Source: Bacteroidales bacterium (GTDB taxonomy: Bacteria; Bacteroidota; Bacteroidia; Bacteroidales; UBA3824). From it: 64,000 nucleotides of DNA. The notes beneath the pieces are model-generated. The model was not told where the DNA came from. It worked only from the letters and a program-made list of their open reading frames with translations, and did not search any database. Below are positions 15,802 to 25,332 of the stretch, piece by piece; position 1 is the first letter of the stretch, and every line of letters begins with the position of its first letter. Made by a program: the position numbers and the translations under genes. The DNA is taken from contig JAEDDH010000003.1 of the NCBI GenBank assembly GCA_016293845.1, forward strand, positions 197,030 through 261,029, written 5' to 3'.

Positions 15802-15947
15802 TTCTTCAAAATTCGTTCTGTTATTTCGGTTTTAACTTTGGGCGCGGTTAGGGTGTTGATGTAGGCAAACACCTTTGTTAATAATTCTTTACTGTTTATA
15901 CCCATCAAGATGTTGATGGTGTCGAGTTTTATTTTTTCTGCTGTCAT
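15798..15947 (-). CDS. Small helical protein, first gene of the vapC operon
   Basis: The ATG at 15947 begins a 49-residue protein (MTAEKIKLDTINILMGINS, ending ITERILKK). An upstream extension to 16025 exists but contains the -7 promoter box and is not expected to be translated. The helical pattern with KLDTINILMGI resembles short Bacteroidota antitoxin-like proteins that precede toxin genes. Function is inferred from position only. Confidence 0.6.
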   Translation of the reverse strand: MTAEKIKLDTINILMGINSKELLTKVFAYINTLTAPKVKTEITERILKK

Positions 15948-15972
15948 AATGAACCCCTTGTTTTTAACTTTA

Positions 15973-15980
15973 CAAATATA
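15973..15980 (-). promoter_or_regulatory. -7 promoter box of the vapC operon
   Basis: Minus-strand TATATTTG matches the consensus and lies 25 bases ahead of the ATG at 15947. No consensus -33 is visible. Confidence 0.55.
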
Positions 15981-16029
15981 CGAAATATTTTTGTTGATTG
16001 TTGAAGTAATTCGGGAAAAATGCAAAAAT

Positions 16030-18489
16030 TTATTTCCTCTTCACCCCCCTCACAGCCTGTTCTTCCCACGGGTTGTCGGGCCAGACGTGCTTGGGGTAGC
16101 GGGATTTGAGTTCTTTTTTTACTTCGTAATAGGCTGTGTTCCAAAAACTTTTTAGGTCGGAGGTTATCTGAACGGGTTTGTAGCCGGGTGAGAGTAGGTG
16201 CATCAGTACAGGGGTGCGGTTGTTGTTGATTTTGGGAGTTTCGGCTAAGCCAAAAACCTCTTGCAAACGTACCGCAAGTATGGGCTGAGCACCGTCGGGA
16301 TGGTATTTGATTTTGATGTGGCTGCCAGAGGGAACTGCAATGGCGGTGGGTGCAAGACGGTCTAAATAGTTTTGCTGCTGGTAGTTGAGCGTGTATTTTA
16401 GGATTTCGGAAAGATTGAGTTTTTTGAGTTGCTCTACCGTGGTGATGCCGTTGAGATACGGTGTTATCCATTTGTCGGCAGTGGCGGTGAGAGTAGCGGT
16501 GGAAACGTCGGGCCATTCTTGCTCGGGATTCCAAATTCGGAGGCTGAGAATGCGGTTTTGAAGTTGCTCGGTAGCGGTGTCGAAATTGAGAATGTTTTCG
16601 CCTTCTTTTTTTATTGCCTCAATTATAAGGTGTTCGATAGTTTGCGTAGCAACGTCTTTGATTTTTTGCTCGCGAAGCACTATGTTGCCTATGCGGAGTT
16701 GCGAAACAGCCACTATGCCGCCCTTCTTAGTGTTCCACGATATGGATTCGTGTTCTCGGAGCATTGGTTTTAGACTTTCGGGAGCGAGTGGCGAGGCAAG
16801 GAAGATTTTGCCTATCCCTTCGCGGGCGTTGAGCGATGCAATGGCAATCCACGGCTCGTGGGCGAGGGTGTCGTTGTGGTCGGTCATAGCCATAGCGCCG
16901 TTTGAAAGCATAAACTGAGCATTGTTGCCCGGTTTGGCAGAGGCGATGCGCTCGGGAAAAGCGTATGCGAGCAAAAGACCTGTGTCGTAGGGGTCTACCT
17001 CGCTGTTATCTGTGCGGGCGGTAAACAACTTGGTGTATTGCGCAGCACTATTGGCAATATTGTCGAACGCACGGCTGTGACGGTTTTGAGCACGGTTTCG
17101 GCGGAGAGTCTCTATGCGTAGGTTGATGTCGGTGCCAGCGTCGGGCATAGGGTCGCGAAAATCGAGAATGGCGGCTATATCGGCGGCTAATGACAAGAGA
17201 TTCAGTTTTTTACCCTCAATTAGCATTTTTGCTATGCGGGGATGGCAGGGTATTTTTTGAATTTCGATGCCCTGCGGAGTTATCTTGCCGGTTTCATCTA
17301 ACGCCTCCAACTGCAAGAGCGTCTCTTTGGCTTGGGCTATTGAATAATTTGGCGGAGGAGTAAGCCACAGAAGGTTTTTGGGGTCGGTTTCGCCCCATTT
17401 GGCAAGTTCGAGAGTGAGCGGTGCAAGGTCAGCGTACTCAATTTCGGGACGGCGACATTCGTCCATCTGCATAAACACCGCCTTGGAGTAGAGCCTGATA
17501 CAGACCCCCTCAGAAAGCCTTCCTGCACGACCTTTTCGCTGGTCTGCCATATCTTGCGAAATGCGCACAGTTTCTAATCGCGAAAGTCCAGTGTTGGGAT
17601 TGAATTTTTGCACCCTGCCGAATCCGCTGTCAATAACTATCTTAACGCCCTCTATCGTAAGCGAAGTTTCAGCAATAGAAGTGGCAAGAACGATTTTTCG
17701 CTTTCCTGTGCGGTCGGGAAGAATTGCAGCCGTTTGACGTGCCGGAGGTAACATTCCATAGAGCGGATGAACGGCGAATAGGCGGTGGTCGAGGTTTTTT
17801 AATGCCTCTTCGCATTTATGAATTTCGCCCTCACCAGGAAGAAATACAAGCATATCACCGACGTATTGTATTGATGCTCTGCGTATTGCGGCAACGGCAG
17901 ATTCGGCTATCGTGGTTTCGTCGGCGTTACCTTCGTAAATGGTTTCCACATTAAACATCTTGGTCTGACACGTGATAACTGGCGCAGAAAGCATTTCCGA
18001 AAGTGTTGGCGTGTCGATTGTGGCAGACATTATGATGATTTTCAGGTCGGGACGGAGAATTTTCTGACATTCGCGGCAAAGGGCGAGTGCGAGTTCGGCA
18101 TTGAGGTTTCGTTCGTGAAACTCGTCGAATATTATTGTAGAAACGCCTGAGAGTTCGTTGTCGGTTTGAATCATCCGTGTGAGAATACCCTCGGTTACAA
18201 CCTCAAAACGAGTTTTTTCGCTTTTTATGGATTCAAACCTGATGCTGTAACCGATAGTTTCGCCGATTTTTTCGCCCAAGAGGTCTGCCATACGGAGCGC
18301 GATAGTTTTGGCTGCAAGGCGGCGGGGTTCGAGCATAATAATTTTTCCGCCATCGCTGCCAATACGTTTTAGAATATCCAACGGCAGAATGGTACTCTTG
18401 CCCGTAGCGGTGGGCGACGAAACAATAATTGCTTGATTTTTAGTATATTTATCATATACCTCGTCGAGTATTTGTTCAATTGGGTACAT
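16030..18489 (-). CDS. hrpB: ATP-dependent helicase HrpB
   Basis: The 819-residue protein is a DEAH-type superfamily 2 helicase of the HrpB family. It has motif I SPTATGKST near residue 25, motif II DEFHERN near residue 122, motif III SATID, and motif VI QRKGRAGRLSEG near residue 320. The HA2-like and long HrpB-specific C-terminal region follow, ending WPDNPWEEQAVRGVKRK. HrpB enzymes are presumed RNA helicases without a firmly assigned substrate. It starts 36 bases after the dacB stop on the same strand, so the two are probably co-transcribed. Confidence 0.93.
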   Translation of the reverse strand: MYPIEQILDEVYDKYTKNQAIIVSSPTATGKSTILPLDILKRIGSDGGKIIMLEPRRLAAKTIALRMADLLGEKIGETIGYSIRFESIKSEKTRFEVVTEGILTRMIQTDNELSGVSTIIFDEFHERNLNAELALALCRECQKILRPDLKIIIMSATIDTPTLSEMLSAPVITCQTKMFNVETIYEGNADETTIAESAVAAIRRASIQYVGDMLVFLPGEGEIHKCEEALKNLDHRLFAVHPLYGMLPPARQTAAILPDRTGKRKIVLATSIAETSLTIEGVKIVIDSGFGRVQKFNPNTGLSRLETVRISQDMADQRKGRAGRLSEGVCIRLYSKAVFMQMDECRRPEIEYADLAPLTLELAKWGETDPKNLLWLTPPPNYSIAQAKETLLQLEALDETGKITPQGIEIQKIPCHPRIAKMLIEGKKLNLLSLAADIAAILDFRDPMPDAGTDINLRIETLRRNRAQNRHSRAFDNIANSAAQYTKLFTARTDNSEVDPYDTGLLLAYAFPERIASAKPGNNAQFMLSNGAMAMTDHNDTLAHEPWIAIASLNAREGIGKIFLASPLAPESLKPMLREHESISWNTKKGGIVAVSQLRIGNIVLREQKIKDVATQTIEHLIIEAIKKEGENILNFDTATEQLQNRILSLRIWNPEQEWPDVSTATLTATADKWITPYLNGITTVEQLKKLNLSEILKYTLNYQQQNYLDRLAPTAIAVPSGSHIKIKYHPDGAQPILAVRLQEVFGLAETPKINNNRTPVLMHLLSPGYKPVQITSDLKSFWNTAYYEVKKELKSRYPKHVWPDNPWEEQAVRGVKRK

Positions 18490-18525
18490 ATCGCCTACGT
18501 TTTGTTTGTGGAGGTTATAAAAAGA

Positions 18526-19989
18526 TTATTCGTTATAATCAGCCAAAGCAGCGATAATTTTCTCCATTCGTACTCGTGCCTCGTTGCCGGTGCAGGTAAA
18601 ATTGTTGGTGATGATAGAAAAAGCAATCTCCTTACCCGACAGCGATGTTACATATCCAGAATACGATTTCACACGGCGAATAGTGCCACTCTTGCCACGT
18701 GCATTGTTGAAGGCGCGGGTATTGCGGCACATGCTGCCCATTGTTCCCTTGCCACCGCACATTGTCAGGCTCTCGTTAAACTCTTTGTAATACTGACCCT
18801 TGGTTTTCATATAAGTGAGCAGATAGCAAAGTTGTCGGGGTGTGGCTATGTTGTAATGCGAAAGTCCGCAACCATCGTTGATAGATAAACCTTTGATATC
18901 CATACCTTTGGTATTCCACCAATACATAAGCGAGTTGGCGGCTGTGGTAACGTCGGAGGTTTTCACCTGCTTTAATCCCACAAGGCAGAGGCAGTGTTCA
19001 GCAAAAAGGTTTACGCTATAAAGGTTTGTCATCTTGATAATTTCGGTGAGAGTGGGTGATTTGAGAGTAAAAAACTCCTTAGGTTTACGTTCATCAGGCA
19101 CGTATGTGGTGTCGAAAGTGGTATACACATTACCATAAACAGGAATGCCTTGATCGTCGAGAGTGTTTTTAAGTGTTTCAGCAACAAAACGAGCGGGATC
19201 GGGCATAATGGCGCGGACAGTTACATCAGGATTGTTCATTGGCATTGGACCAGCAATCATTTTCTCTAATTGATAAGCCTTGCCAAACACGTTGGTGTTT
19301 TCGCGACGGATATTTTCGGCTGTAGCACAACTGATTACTGTCATTCCGGGAATATATGGCTCGCTGTTAACATACTGAGCAATAGAGCCCTTAGCGCCTG
19401 TGCGAAAATGAAGTGTAACCACATTGTCGTTGACACAAAGTCCCGACGGTACAGCGCCATAATAATTGCCCATATCTTCCCAACTCCAAGTGGTGGGCAC
19501 CATCTCTTTTTGATATATCGACGCGTCGGCAATGATGTTGCCCGACACCTGCTTGATTCCAGCTTTGATAATCGCCTGCACAAGTTTATCGTTGTAAGTG
19601 GCGTCAATGTCGAAATATTTAGAACCCCAAGTTGGGTCGCCACCACCAATAATAAAAAGGTTGCCACGCAAACGGCCGTTCTTGTCGATAGAACCTGTGT
19701 AAGCAAGTTTAGTATCGAAAGTGTATTCAGGACCGTACATTTCGAGAGCGGCGGCAGTAGAAAAAAGTTTCATATTGCTTGCTGGCGTAAGACTCATATC
19801 AGGGTTGTATTCGGCAATAGTGTTGCCCGTAGCCATATCCACAGCAAGAACTCCAATTTGGGCATTAAAGAAAAAAGGGTCGGAGGTCATAGCCTCAATA
19901 GCCTGATAAACAATATTTTTGGGCTGCTGTGCAGTTGCGCACAGTGCCGACGATAAAGCGGCGGTCATTAGTATAGTTTTGAGTTTCAT
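18526..19989 (-). CDS. dacB: D-alanyl-D-alanine carboxypeptidase/endopeptidase (PBP4 family)
   Basis: The 487-residue protein has a signal peptide (cleavage after about CATAQ) and the three active-site motifs of a class C penicillin-binding protein: SNMK at residues 71-74 (nucleophile Ser71), YSVN in the middle, and KSGT near residue 437. It trims or cleaves peptidoglycan peptides in the periplasm. Its length is normal for the family. It is the first gene of a likely dacB-hrpB unit. Upstream there is TTTTTACCTTTA, one base off a -7 box. Confidence 0.93.
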   Translation of the reverse strand: MKLKTILMTAALSSALCATAQQPKNIVYQAIEAMTSDPFFFNAQIGVLAVDMATGNTIAEYNPDMSLTPASNMKLFSTAAALEMYGPEYTFDTKLAYTGSIDKNGRLRGNLFIIGGGDPTWGSKYFDIDATYNDKLVQAIIKAGIKQVSGNIIADASIYQKEMVPTTWSWEDMGNYYGAVPSGLCVNDNVVTLHFRTGAKGSIAQYVNSEPYIPGMTVISCATAENIRRENTNVFGKAYQLEKMIAGPMPMNNPDVTVRAIMPDPARFVAETLKNTLDDQGIPVYGNVYTTFDTTYVPDERKPKEFFTLKSPTLTEIIKMTNLYSVNLFAEHCLCLVGLKQVKTSDVTTAANSLMYWWNTKGMDIKGLSINDGCGLSHYNIATPRQLCYLLTYMKTKGQYYKEFNESLTMCGGKGTMGSMCRNTRAFNNARGKSGTIRRVKSYSGYVTSLSGKEIAFSIITNNFTCTGNEARVRMEKIIAALADYNE

Positions 19990-20135
19990 CGTAATAATGT
20001 GTTTTTTTCAGTTTATAAAGGTAAAAACAAAAAAACGAGGTTTGCAAATTTTTTTACAACAGATTTCGCGAGTTTTTCTAAGACACTATTAATCAACACA
20101 AAACAAAACATAAAAAAAAATGCTCTCCAAAAATC

Positions 20136-20166
20136 TTTGCGGTGTTAATTTTGTTTTGTATCTTTG
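20136..20166 (+). promoter_or_regulatory. Promoter of the polysaccharide locus
   Basis: TTTG (20136-20139) and TATCTTTG (20159-20166) are separated by 19 bases, a full consensus promoter, 27 bases ahead of the permease gene. It may drive the long run of same-strand genes that follows. Confidence 0.8.
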
Positions 20167-20192
20167 AATTGTGAAAAACAGAAAAGACTAAA

Positions 20193-21050
20193 ATGCAAGA
20201 TACAGCAACCGACACCGAATGGACCGAGGTGATAAAGCCCAAGCGCAACCTCTTAGACTTTCATTTCAAGGAGATTTGGCGATACCGCGACCTTCTCTTC
20301 TTACTTGTGCGCCGCGACTTTGTGGCTGCATACAAACAAACCATACTCGGACCGCTTTGGCACGTGCTGCAACCAATTTTCACCACAATTACATTCACTG
20401 TGATATTTGCCAATGTTGCCGGAATATCCACCGACGGAATACCCGCCCCGCTGTTTTACTTTACAGGTACTTTAATTTGGGGATTTTTTTCTAAGTGTAT
20501 TCAGTCTACATCAGGCGTGTTTGTAGGCAACCAGCAGATATTCTCCAAAGTGTACTTTCCGCGTATGATAGTACCGCTAAGCACCATTGTAACAGCGTTT
20601 ATTGCCTTTTTGATACAGAGCACCATACTCATTGCAATGTATATCTACTACTATTGCCACGGTGCCGACATACACCTCAACGCCTGGGCGTTTTCGATAC
20701 CGCTTATGTGCCTGATTATGGGCGTAATGGGCTTGGCAATGGGCATAATAATCAGTTCGGTTACCACCAAATACCGCGACCTGAGTATGTTTGTAGGCTT
20801 TGGGATACAGTTGCTAATGTACTGCACACCGATAATCTACCCAGTGTCGTTCATACCAGAGAAATATAGGTTTCTGCTGTTATTCAATCCCCTTGCCCCA
20901 GTGGTAGAGGGCTTCAAATATTCGATACTCGGTGTAGGCACCTTCAACGCCAATATGCTGCTCTACTCAATTGGAGTAACTATAGTGCTGCTATTCGTTG
21001 GCTTGATATTGTTCAACAAAGTGGAACAAAAATTTATAGATACGGTATAA
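20193..21050 (+). CDS. ABC-2 type polysaccharide/O-antigen export permease (Wzm-like)
   Basis: The 285-residue membrane protein starts with a cytoplasmic stretch (KPKRNLLDFHFKEIWRYRDL) and the signature region RRDFVAAYKQTILGPLWHVLQP of O-antigen exporters, followed by about six transmembrane segments. It would form the channel that carries lipid-linked glycan across the inner membrane with the ATPase at 29927. Its base composition is close to the core genes, unlike the AT-rich genes that follow. The two halves of the transporter are separated by about 9 kb of biosynthetic genes. Confidence 0.9.
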   Translation: MQDTATDTEWTEVIKPKRNLLDFHFKEIWRYRDLLFLLVRRDFVAAYKQTILGPLWHVLQPIFTTITFTVIFANVAGISTDGIPAPLFYFTGTLIWGFFSKCIQSTSGVFVGNQQIFSKVYFPRMIVPLSTIVTAFIAFLIQSTILIAMYIYYYCHGADIHLNAWAFSIPLMCLIMGVMGLAMGIIISSVTTKYRDLSMFVGFGIQLLMYCTPIIYPVSFIPEKYRFLLLFNPLAPVVEGFKYSILGVGTFNANMLLYSIGVTIVLLFVGLILFNKVEQKFIDTV

Positions 21051-21243
21051 CAAATAGCACGTATCTTGCACATATATACAATATAAAAAATGTTTTCAGT
21101 AATTTTATTGGACATCAATAAAAACTTGACAAACAAGATATTGTACCAAGTTAAATAAACCCCTTAATTAAGTGGGTGTCCCTTTGTATTGGAGATTTAT
21201 AATTATCGGGCCCTTATATAGATACGATTAATAGTAGGGAAGG

Positions 21244-21882
21244 TTGAATGTGCATATTAATCATAAACAGGAAAAGAATATATGTCCGATACCAATAGAA
21301 TTATTTCTTTCTGACAAATGGAATTTTGCTAATAATCAAACAGATAAAAAGTACGACATAGTACTAACAGGAAGGCAAGACCCGCTATTATATTCCTTTT
21401 TTATGGAATATGTAAAAAAACACCCAGATATTACTTATGTTAAGCGTGGAAAAAATTTAGAAAATGACAATCAAAAAACAAAAGAGTATTATGTCAACGG
21501 TAAAGAATGTATAGGACAGATAGAAACTCGAGAAGATTTTATAAAACAACAATCACAAGGTAGAACCACACTTTATGGAGTACAAGGTTATTTAGATGGG
21601 TTTACAAAAGGATTTTACCACATAACACCACATTTTTTGGAAATGGTAGCATGTGGGTGTTTCATTATAGCTCGCTATCCGTCAGGCTCGAATGGAATAG
21701 ATGCTGAATATTATGAAATCAACCAGTTTTCGGACTCCATTGAGTCGTATGACAAATTCGAAGCGGCAATGGATCTATCTCTAAACTCTGATATTGATGT
21801 CAATAAGTATTCTTCATATTAAAAAAAACATTACACATCTGCGAGGATTCAAGATCTTACTAAGATGCTCACAGAACTATAA
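21244..21882 (+). pseudogene. Glycosyltransferase fragment (family 1/CgeB-like C-terminal part)
   Basis: A 192-residue open frame begins only at a TTG, with stops just upstream, and matches the C-terminal half of glycosyltransferases with KYDIVLTGRQDPLLYSFF and HFLEMVACGCFIIARYPSGS, the nucleotide-sugar-binding region. An in-frame TAA at 21820-21822 follows YSSY. The frame then continues KKHYTSARIQDLTKML to a second stop at 21882, which completes the expected C-terminus. So the gene lacks its N-terminal domain and also carries a nonsense codon. It is a remnant. Confidence 0.7.
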
Positions 21883-21908
21883 TAAAACAATCATAGTAAA
21901 CTAAACGT

Positions 21909-23360
21909 ATGTCCAAAATATCAAATGGCTTCTTATGGAGTGGTGTTGAGCGTTTTTCTGTTCAGGGCATAAGTTTTATATTAAGTATCATCATAGCTCG
22001 TATTGTGTCGCCAAGCTCATTCGGGTTAATAGTAATGATAGAAGTTTTTTTGTCCTTTTCACAATTATTTATTGATGGAGGATTTGCTACTGCATTGATA
22101 CAGAAAAAAGACAGAACAGATGTAGATTATTATACTGTCTTCCTGTTTAATATGGTAGTAGCTATATGTTTGTATGTAGTATTTTTTTTCACGGCACCGT
22201 TAATTGCATATTTTTACGAAGAACCACAACTAACAACTCTAACTAGGATAGTTTCATTAAATCTTATTTTATCAAGTCTCTCAATTGTTCAAAGAGCAAA
22301 ACTCACAATCGAACTCGACTTTAAAACACAAACCAAGGCAGGGCTTATTGCTGTAATAATTAGCGGCTTAAGTGGAGTAATTTGCGCATACATTGGGTTG
22401 GAAGTCTGGGCATTAGTTATACAAGGGTTAGTAAGTCAATTTATTATATCAATATTACTAATAAGGTTTACGCATTGGACTCCCAAACTATTATTTTCAA
22501 CAGACTCATTCAAGAAGATGTTCAGCTATGGGTCAAAACTAATGGCAAGTAATTTAATCACACACATATATATCAACTTAGCTAATCTGATTATCGGTAA
22601 AAAATATACTTCGGTTGATTTGGCTTATTATAATAGAGGTTTTACTGTTGCTCTATTTCCATCAGCCAATATAGCTGAAATAATAAATAGAATCATATTT
22701 CCAGTTTTAACACAACTTCAAGATGACAGAAAAAAAATGATTGAATCTTATACCAAGTATCTTCATCTGTCTAATTATATAATACTTCCTTTGATGATGT
22801 TACTAATAGTGTTAGCACATCCATTGATAGAAGTGGTTTTAACAGAAAAATGGTTACCAACAGTTCCATATATCCAGATATTCTCCTTGAACTTTATGCT
22901 TTATGCCGTGATGCAACAAACCGGAAATCCTGTTGCTGCTATAGGACATTCGGATATACTTCTTAAGTTTCAAATAGTTAAAAGAATTATATCATTCGCA
23001 ATTTTGATATTCACAATTAGAATAAGTGTAACAGCATTATGTTGGGGAATTTTTGTAAGTTCAGTATTAGAGGTTATTATAAATATGTATGTACTTAAAA
23101 GAGAATTAGGTATAGGTTTTCTGAATCAAGTAAAACCTCAAATAGATGTAGTTTTGCTTGTATTATTAGAAGGTATTATTGTTTATGCATCGACAATGAT
23201 TGTAGAAAATAGTTATTTACAATTGATGATTGGAGGCTCATTAGGAATATTAGTCTATTTAATTGCAACATATATTTTTAATTTGAGAGAAAAAGAAATG
23301 ATTATACAATGGACGCACAAAATCATAGAAAGGAGAGATAATAAAGAGTTAAAAAACTAA
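21909..23360 (+). CDS. Wzx-like polysaccharide flippase (MOP superfamily)
   Basis: The 483-residue protein starts SNGFLWSGVERFSVQGISF and contains about 12-14 hydrophobic segments, typical of the WzxC/lipopolysaccharide biosynthesis branch of the MOP family. It would flip undecaprenyl-linked oligosaccharide units to the periplasmic face. Such a flippase normally belongs to a Wzy-dependent pathway, but no polymerase was recognised nearby. It sits between the two halves of an ABC exporter, so the locus carries two export routes. Confidence 0.9.
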   Translation: MSKISNGFLWSGVERFSVQGISFILSIIIARIVSPSSFGLIVMIEVFLSFSQLFIDGGFATALIQKKDRTDVDYYTVFLFNMVVAICLYVVFFFTAPLIAYFYEEPQLTTLTRIVSLNLILSSLSIVQRAKLTIELDFKTQTKAGLIAVIISGLSGVICAYIGLEVWALVIQGLVSQFIISILLIRFTHWTPKLLFSTDSFKKMFSYGSKLMASNLITHIYINLANLIIGKKYTSVDLAYYNRGFTVALFPSANIAEIINRIIFPVLTQLQDDRKKMIESYTKYLHLSNYIILPLMMLLIVLAHPLIEVVLTEKWLPTVPYIQIFSLNFMLYAVMQQTGNPVAAIGHSDILLKFQIVKRIISFAILIFTIRISVTALCWGIFVSSVLEVIINMYVLKRELGIGFLNQVKPQIDVVLLVLLEGIIVYASTMIVENSYLQLMIGGSLGILVYLIATYIFNLREKEMIIQWTHKIIERRDNKELKN

Positions 23361-23412
23361 CGGTCATCTGTGGGATTTTAAAAAAAACAAATTATTGCGG
23401 CATTGCCATATT

Positions 23413-24693
23413 ATGAGTAACACAAAAAAAAGCATCCTTATCATATCATCCGCCAATCCGTTAGAAGGTCCGGGGGGCTTAGCCATAGATTTATATTTGG
23501 CATTATCCCAAGTGGGTGCTGATGTAGATTTGCTGACCAAATTTCCAGTTGCAGGTCATCCGGAATATCTCTATGTAAAGGAGAGAGATACATTTTGGGA
23601 CAAAATAGCAAACAGAATCCGTTACACATTATTGAGGCAAAAAAGAGACTACTATTTCTTTTACAAAAAAGAAATTCACCCCCCAGTGCCAAGCCAGAAA
23701 GTTCTTGCCAAAATTACTAAGCCATACGACATTGTCTGTGTCATTTTTTGGCAAGGACTTCTTTCATTCAAGACAATAGAAGCAATATACGACAAGCTGA
23801 AATGCACTATCACTTTTCACTGCGTTGACTATTCACCAATGTCTGGCGGATGTCATTTTACAGGCACTTGCGAACGTTACCAAAGCGGATGCGGTGCATG
23901 TCCGGGAATAGGGTCTAACAACGAGCATGACTTTACGGCATGGAATGTCAGATATAGAAAAAAAGTTTACGACAAAGTAAAACCGATTTTATTCTGCAAT
24001 AATTACATGCACCAGTTTTTTCAAAAGTCACTGCTACTAAAAGATGCTAAAACTGTCATCAGCTGGCCAATTATCAACACAGAGCTGTTCAGACCATTGA
24101 ACCGTCGTCCACTTATGCAAAAAAATAAAATTGACGAGAACAAAGATTTCATTGTATTTTTTGGGTGTCAAAATTTGAACGACGAGCGTAAGGGCATGAA
24201 ACTACTAATAGAGGCATTGAACGTCTTCTCGAAGCAGCTATCTGACGAGCAACGCAAAAAAGTGCTGTTGATGGCTGCAGGAAACAATTTTTCTACTATT
24301 GACCAAATGCTCCCATTTGATTCCAAAGATTTTGGATTCGTTGATTCCGCTACCCTGCCAGAATTGTATTCCATGGCGGATGTGTTTGTATGCCCATCTG
24401 TCAACGACGCGGGGCCGATGATGGTAAATCAAGCGCTGTGCTGCGGCACTCCCGTAGTCGGCTTCGAAATGGGTGCTTGCCTTCAGGCCGTTAAAGGGCA
24501 AGGAACCGGATATTGCGCTGCACTGAAAGATGTAGACGATTTGGCTAACGGCATTGCATGGATGCACAACCTTACGCAAACAGAAAGAAATGAAATGCGC
24601 ACACATTGCCGCGATTTTGCAATAAAACACCATTCGTACATGGCATGTGCCAACCTACTGTTAGATACTATCGAAAACAACAAAACACAATGA
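23413..24693 (+). CDS. Glycosyltransferase family 4
   Basis: The 426-residue protein has a GT-B fold. The N-terminal domain has SANPLEGPGGLAIDLYLAL and the distinctive cysteine-rich stretch MSGGCHFTGTCERYQSGCG. The C-terminal donor-binding domain has FFGCQNLNDERKGMKLLIEA and DVFVCPSVNDAGPMMVNQAL, with a glutamate-poor variant of the usual EPFG region. The cysteine-rich motif is typical of GT4 enzymes in Bacteroidales capsule loci. I chose the ATG at 23413 rather than an upstream codon because the family begins at this point. Its stop overlaps the next start (ATGA). The sugar specificity is unknown. Confidence 0.88.
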   Translation: MSNTKKSILIISSANPLEGPGGLAIDLYLALSQVGADVDLLTKFPVAGHPEYLYVKERDTFWDKIANRIRYTLLRQKRDYYFFYKKEIHPPVPSQKVLAKITKPYDIVCVIFWQGLLSFKTIEAIYDKLKCTITFHCVDYSPMSGGCHFTGTCERYQSGCGACPGIGSNNEHDFTAWNVRYRKKVYDKVKPILFCNNYMHQFFQKSLLLKDAKTVISWPIINTELFRPLNRRPLMQKNKIDENKDFIVFFGCQNLNDERKGMKLLIEALNVFSKQLSDEQRKKVLLMAAGNNFSTIDQMLPFDSKDFGFVDSATLPELYSMADVFVCPSVNDAGPMMVNQALCCGTPVVGFEMGACLQAVKGQGTGYCAALKDVDDLANGIAWMHNLTQTERNEMRTHCRDFAIKHHSYMACANLLLDTIENNKTQ

Positions 24694-25322
24694 CAAAGGT
24701 TCTTGGCATAATCTTTCGGTTCTTCTCGTTAATATACCCCTACAGCCTCCACCTAAGACTTATAGGATATAAGAATCTATTTTACACCCTATGGATCAAG
24801 AATTTTATTGGCAAAGTAGGCGAATATTCTACAATATGCTATCCGTGCGATCTTCAAGGAGATGGATTAAAAAACATCTCAATTGGCAGCTCCACTATCA
24901 TCAATAGGCATACAATCCTCGGCTGCTGGACAAAATATGGGAATCAACAATTTCCAAAAGCATCTATAGCCATTGGAAACAATTGCAGCATAGGCGAATA
25001 CAGCCACATCACAGCTTGCAACAAAATCACCATTGGCAACGGCTTGCTTACTGGCAGATATGTGTTAATCAGCGACAACAACCACGGCGGATTGAGCAAA
25101 GAAGAGTCGGAAATTATACCATTAAAACGCGAATTAAAATCCAAAGGCGAGGTTATCATCGGCAACAATGTCTGGCTCGGCGACAAGGTAGCAGTGTTGT
25201 CGGGTGTGCATATTGGCAACAATGTTATAGTGGCAGCTAATGCCGTGGTAACGAAAGACATTCCAGACGGTTGCATTGTGGCTGGAGTGCCGGGAAAAGT
25301 AATTAAATCTTTAACTTATTAA
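24690..25322 (+). CDS. Hexapeptide-repeat acyltransferase
   Basis: The 210-residue protein has a left-handed beta-helix of hexapeptide repeats (ISIGSSTIINRHTILG, IAIGNNCSIGEYSHITAC, VIIGNNVWLGDKVAVLSG) ending with the typical VAANAVVTKDIPDG and AGVPGKVI. These enzymes O- or N-acetylate sugars using acetyl-CoA. The histidine after SDNN (HGG) is a likely catalytic residue. It starts at the ATG overlapping the preceding glycosyltransferase stop, so the two are coupled and probably act on the same glycan. Confidence 0.9.
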   Translation: MTKVLGIIFRFFSLIYPYSLHLRLIGYKNLFYTLWIKNFIGKVGEYSTICYPCDLQGDGLKNISIGSSTIINRHTILGCWTKYGNQQFPKASIAIGNNCSIGEYSHITACNKITIGNGLLTGRYVLISDNNHGGLSKEESEIIPLKRELKSKGEVIIGNNVWLGDKVAVLSGVHIGNNVIVAANAVVTKDIPDGCIVAGVPGKVIKSLTY

Positions 25323-25332
25323 CCATTTGAAT

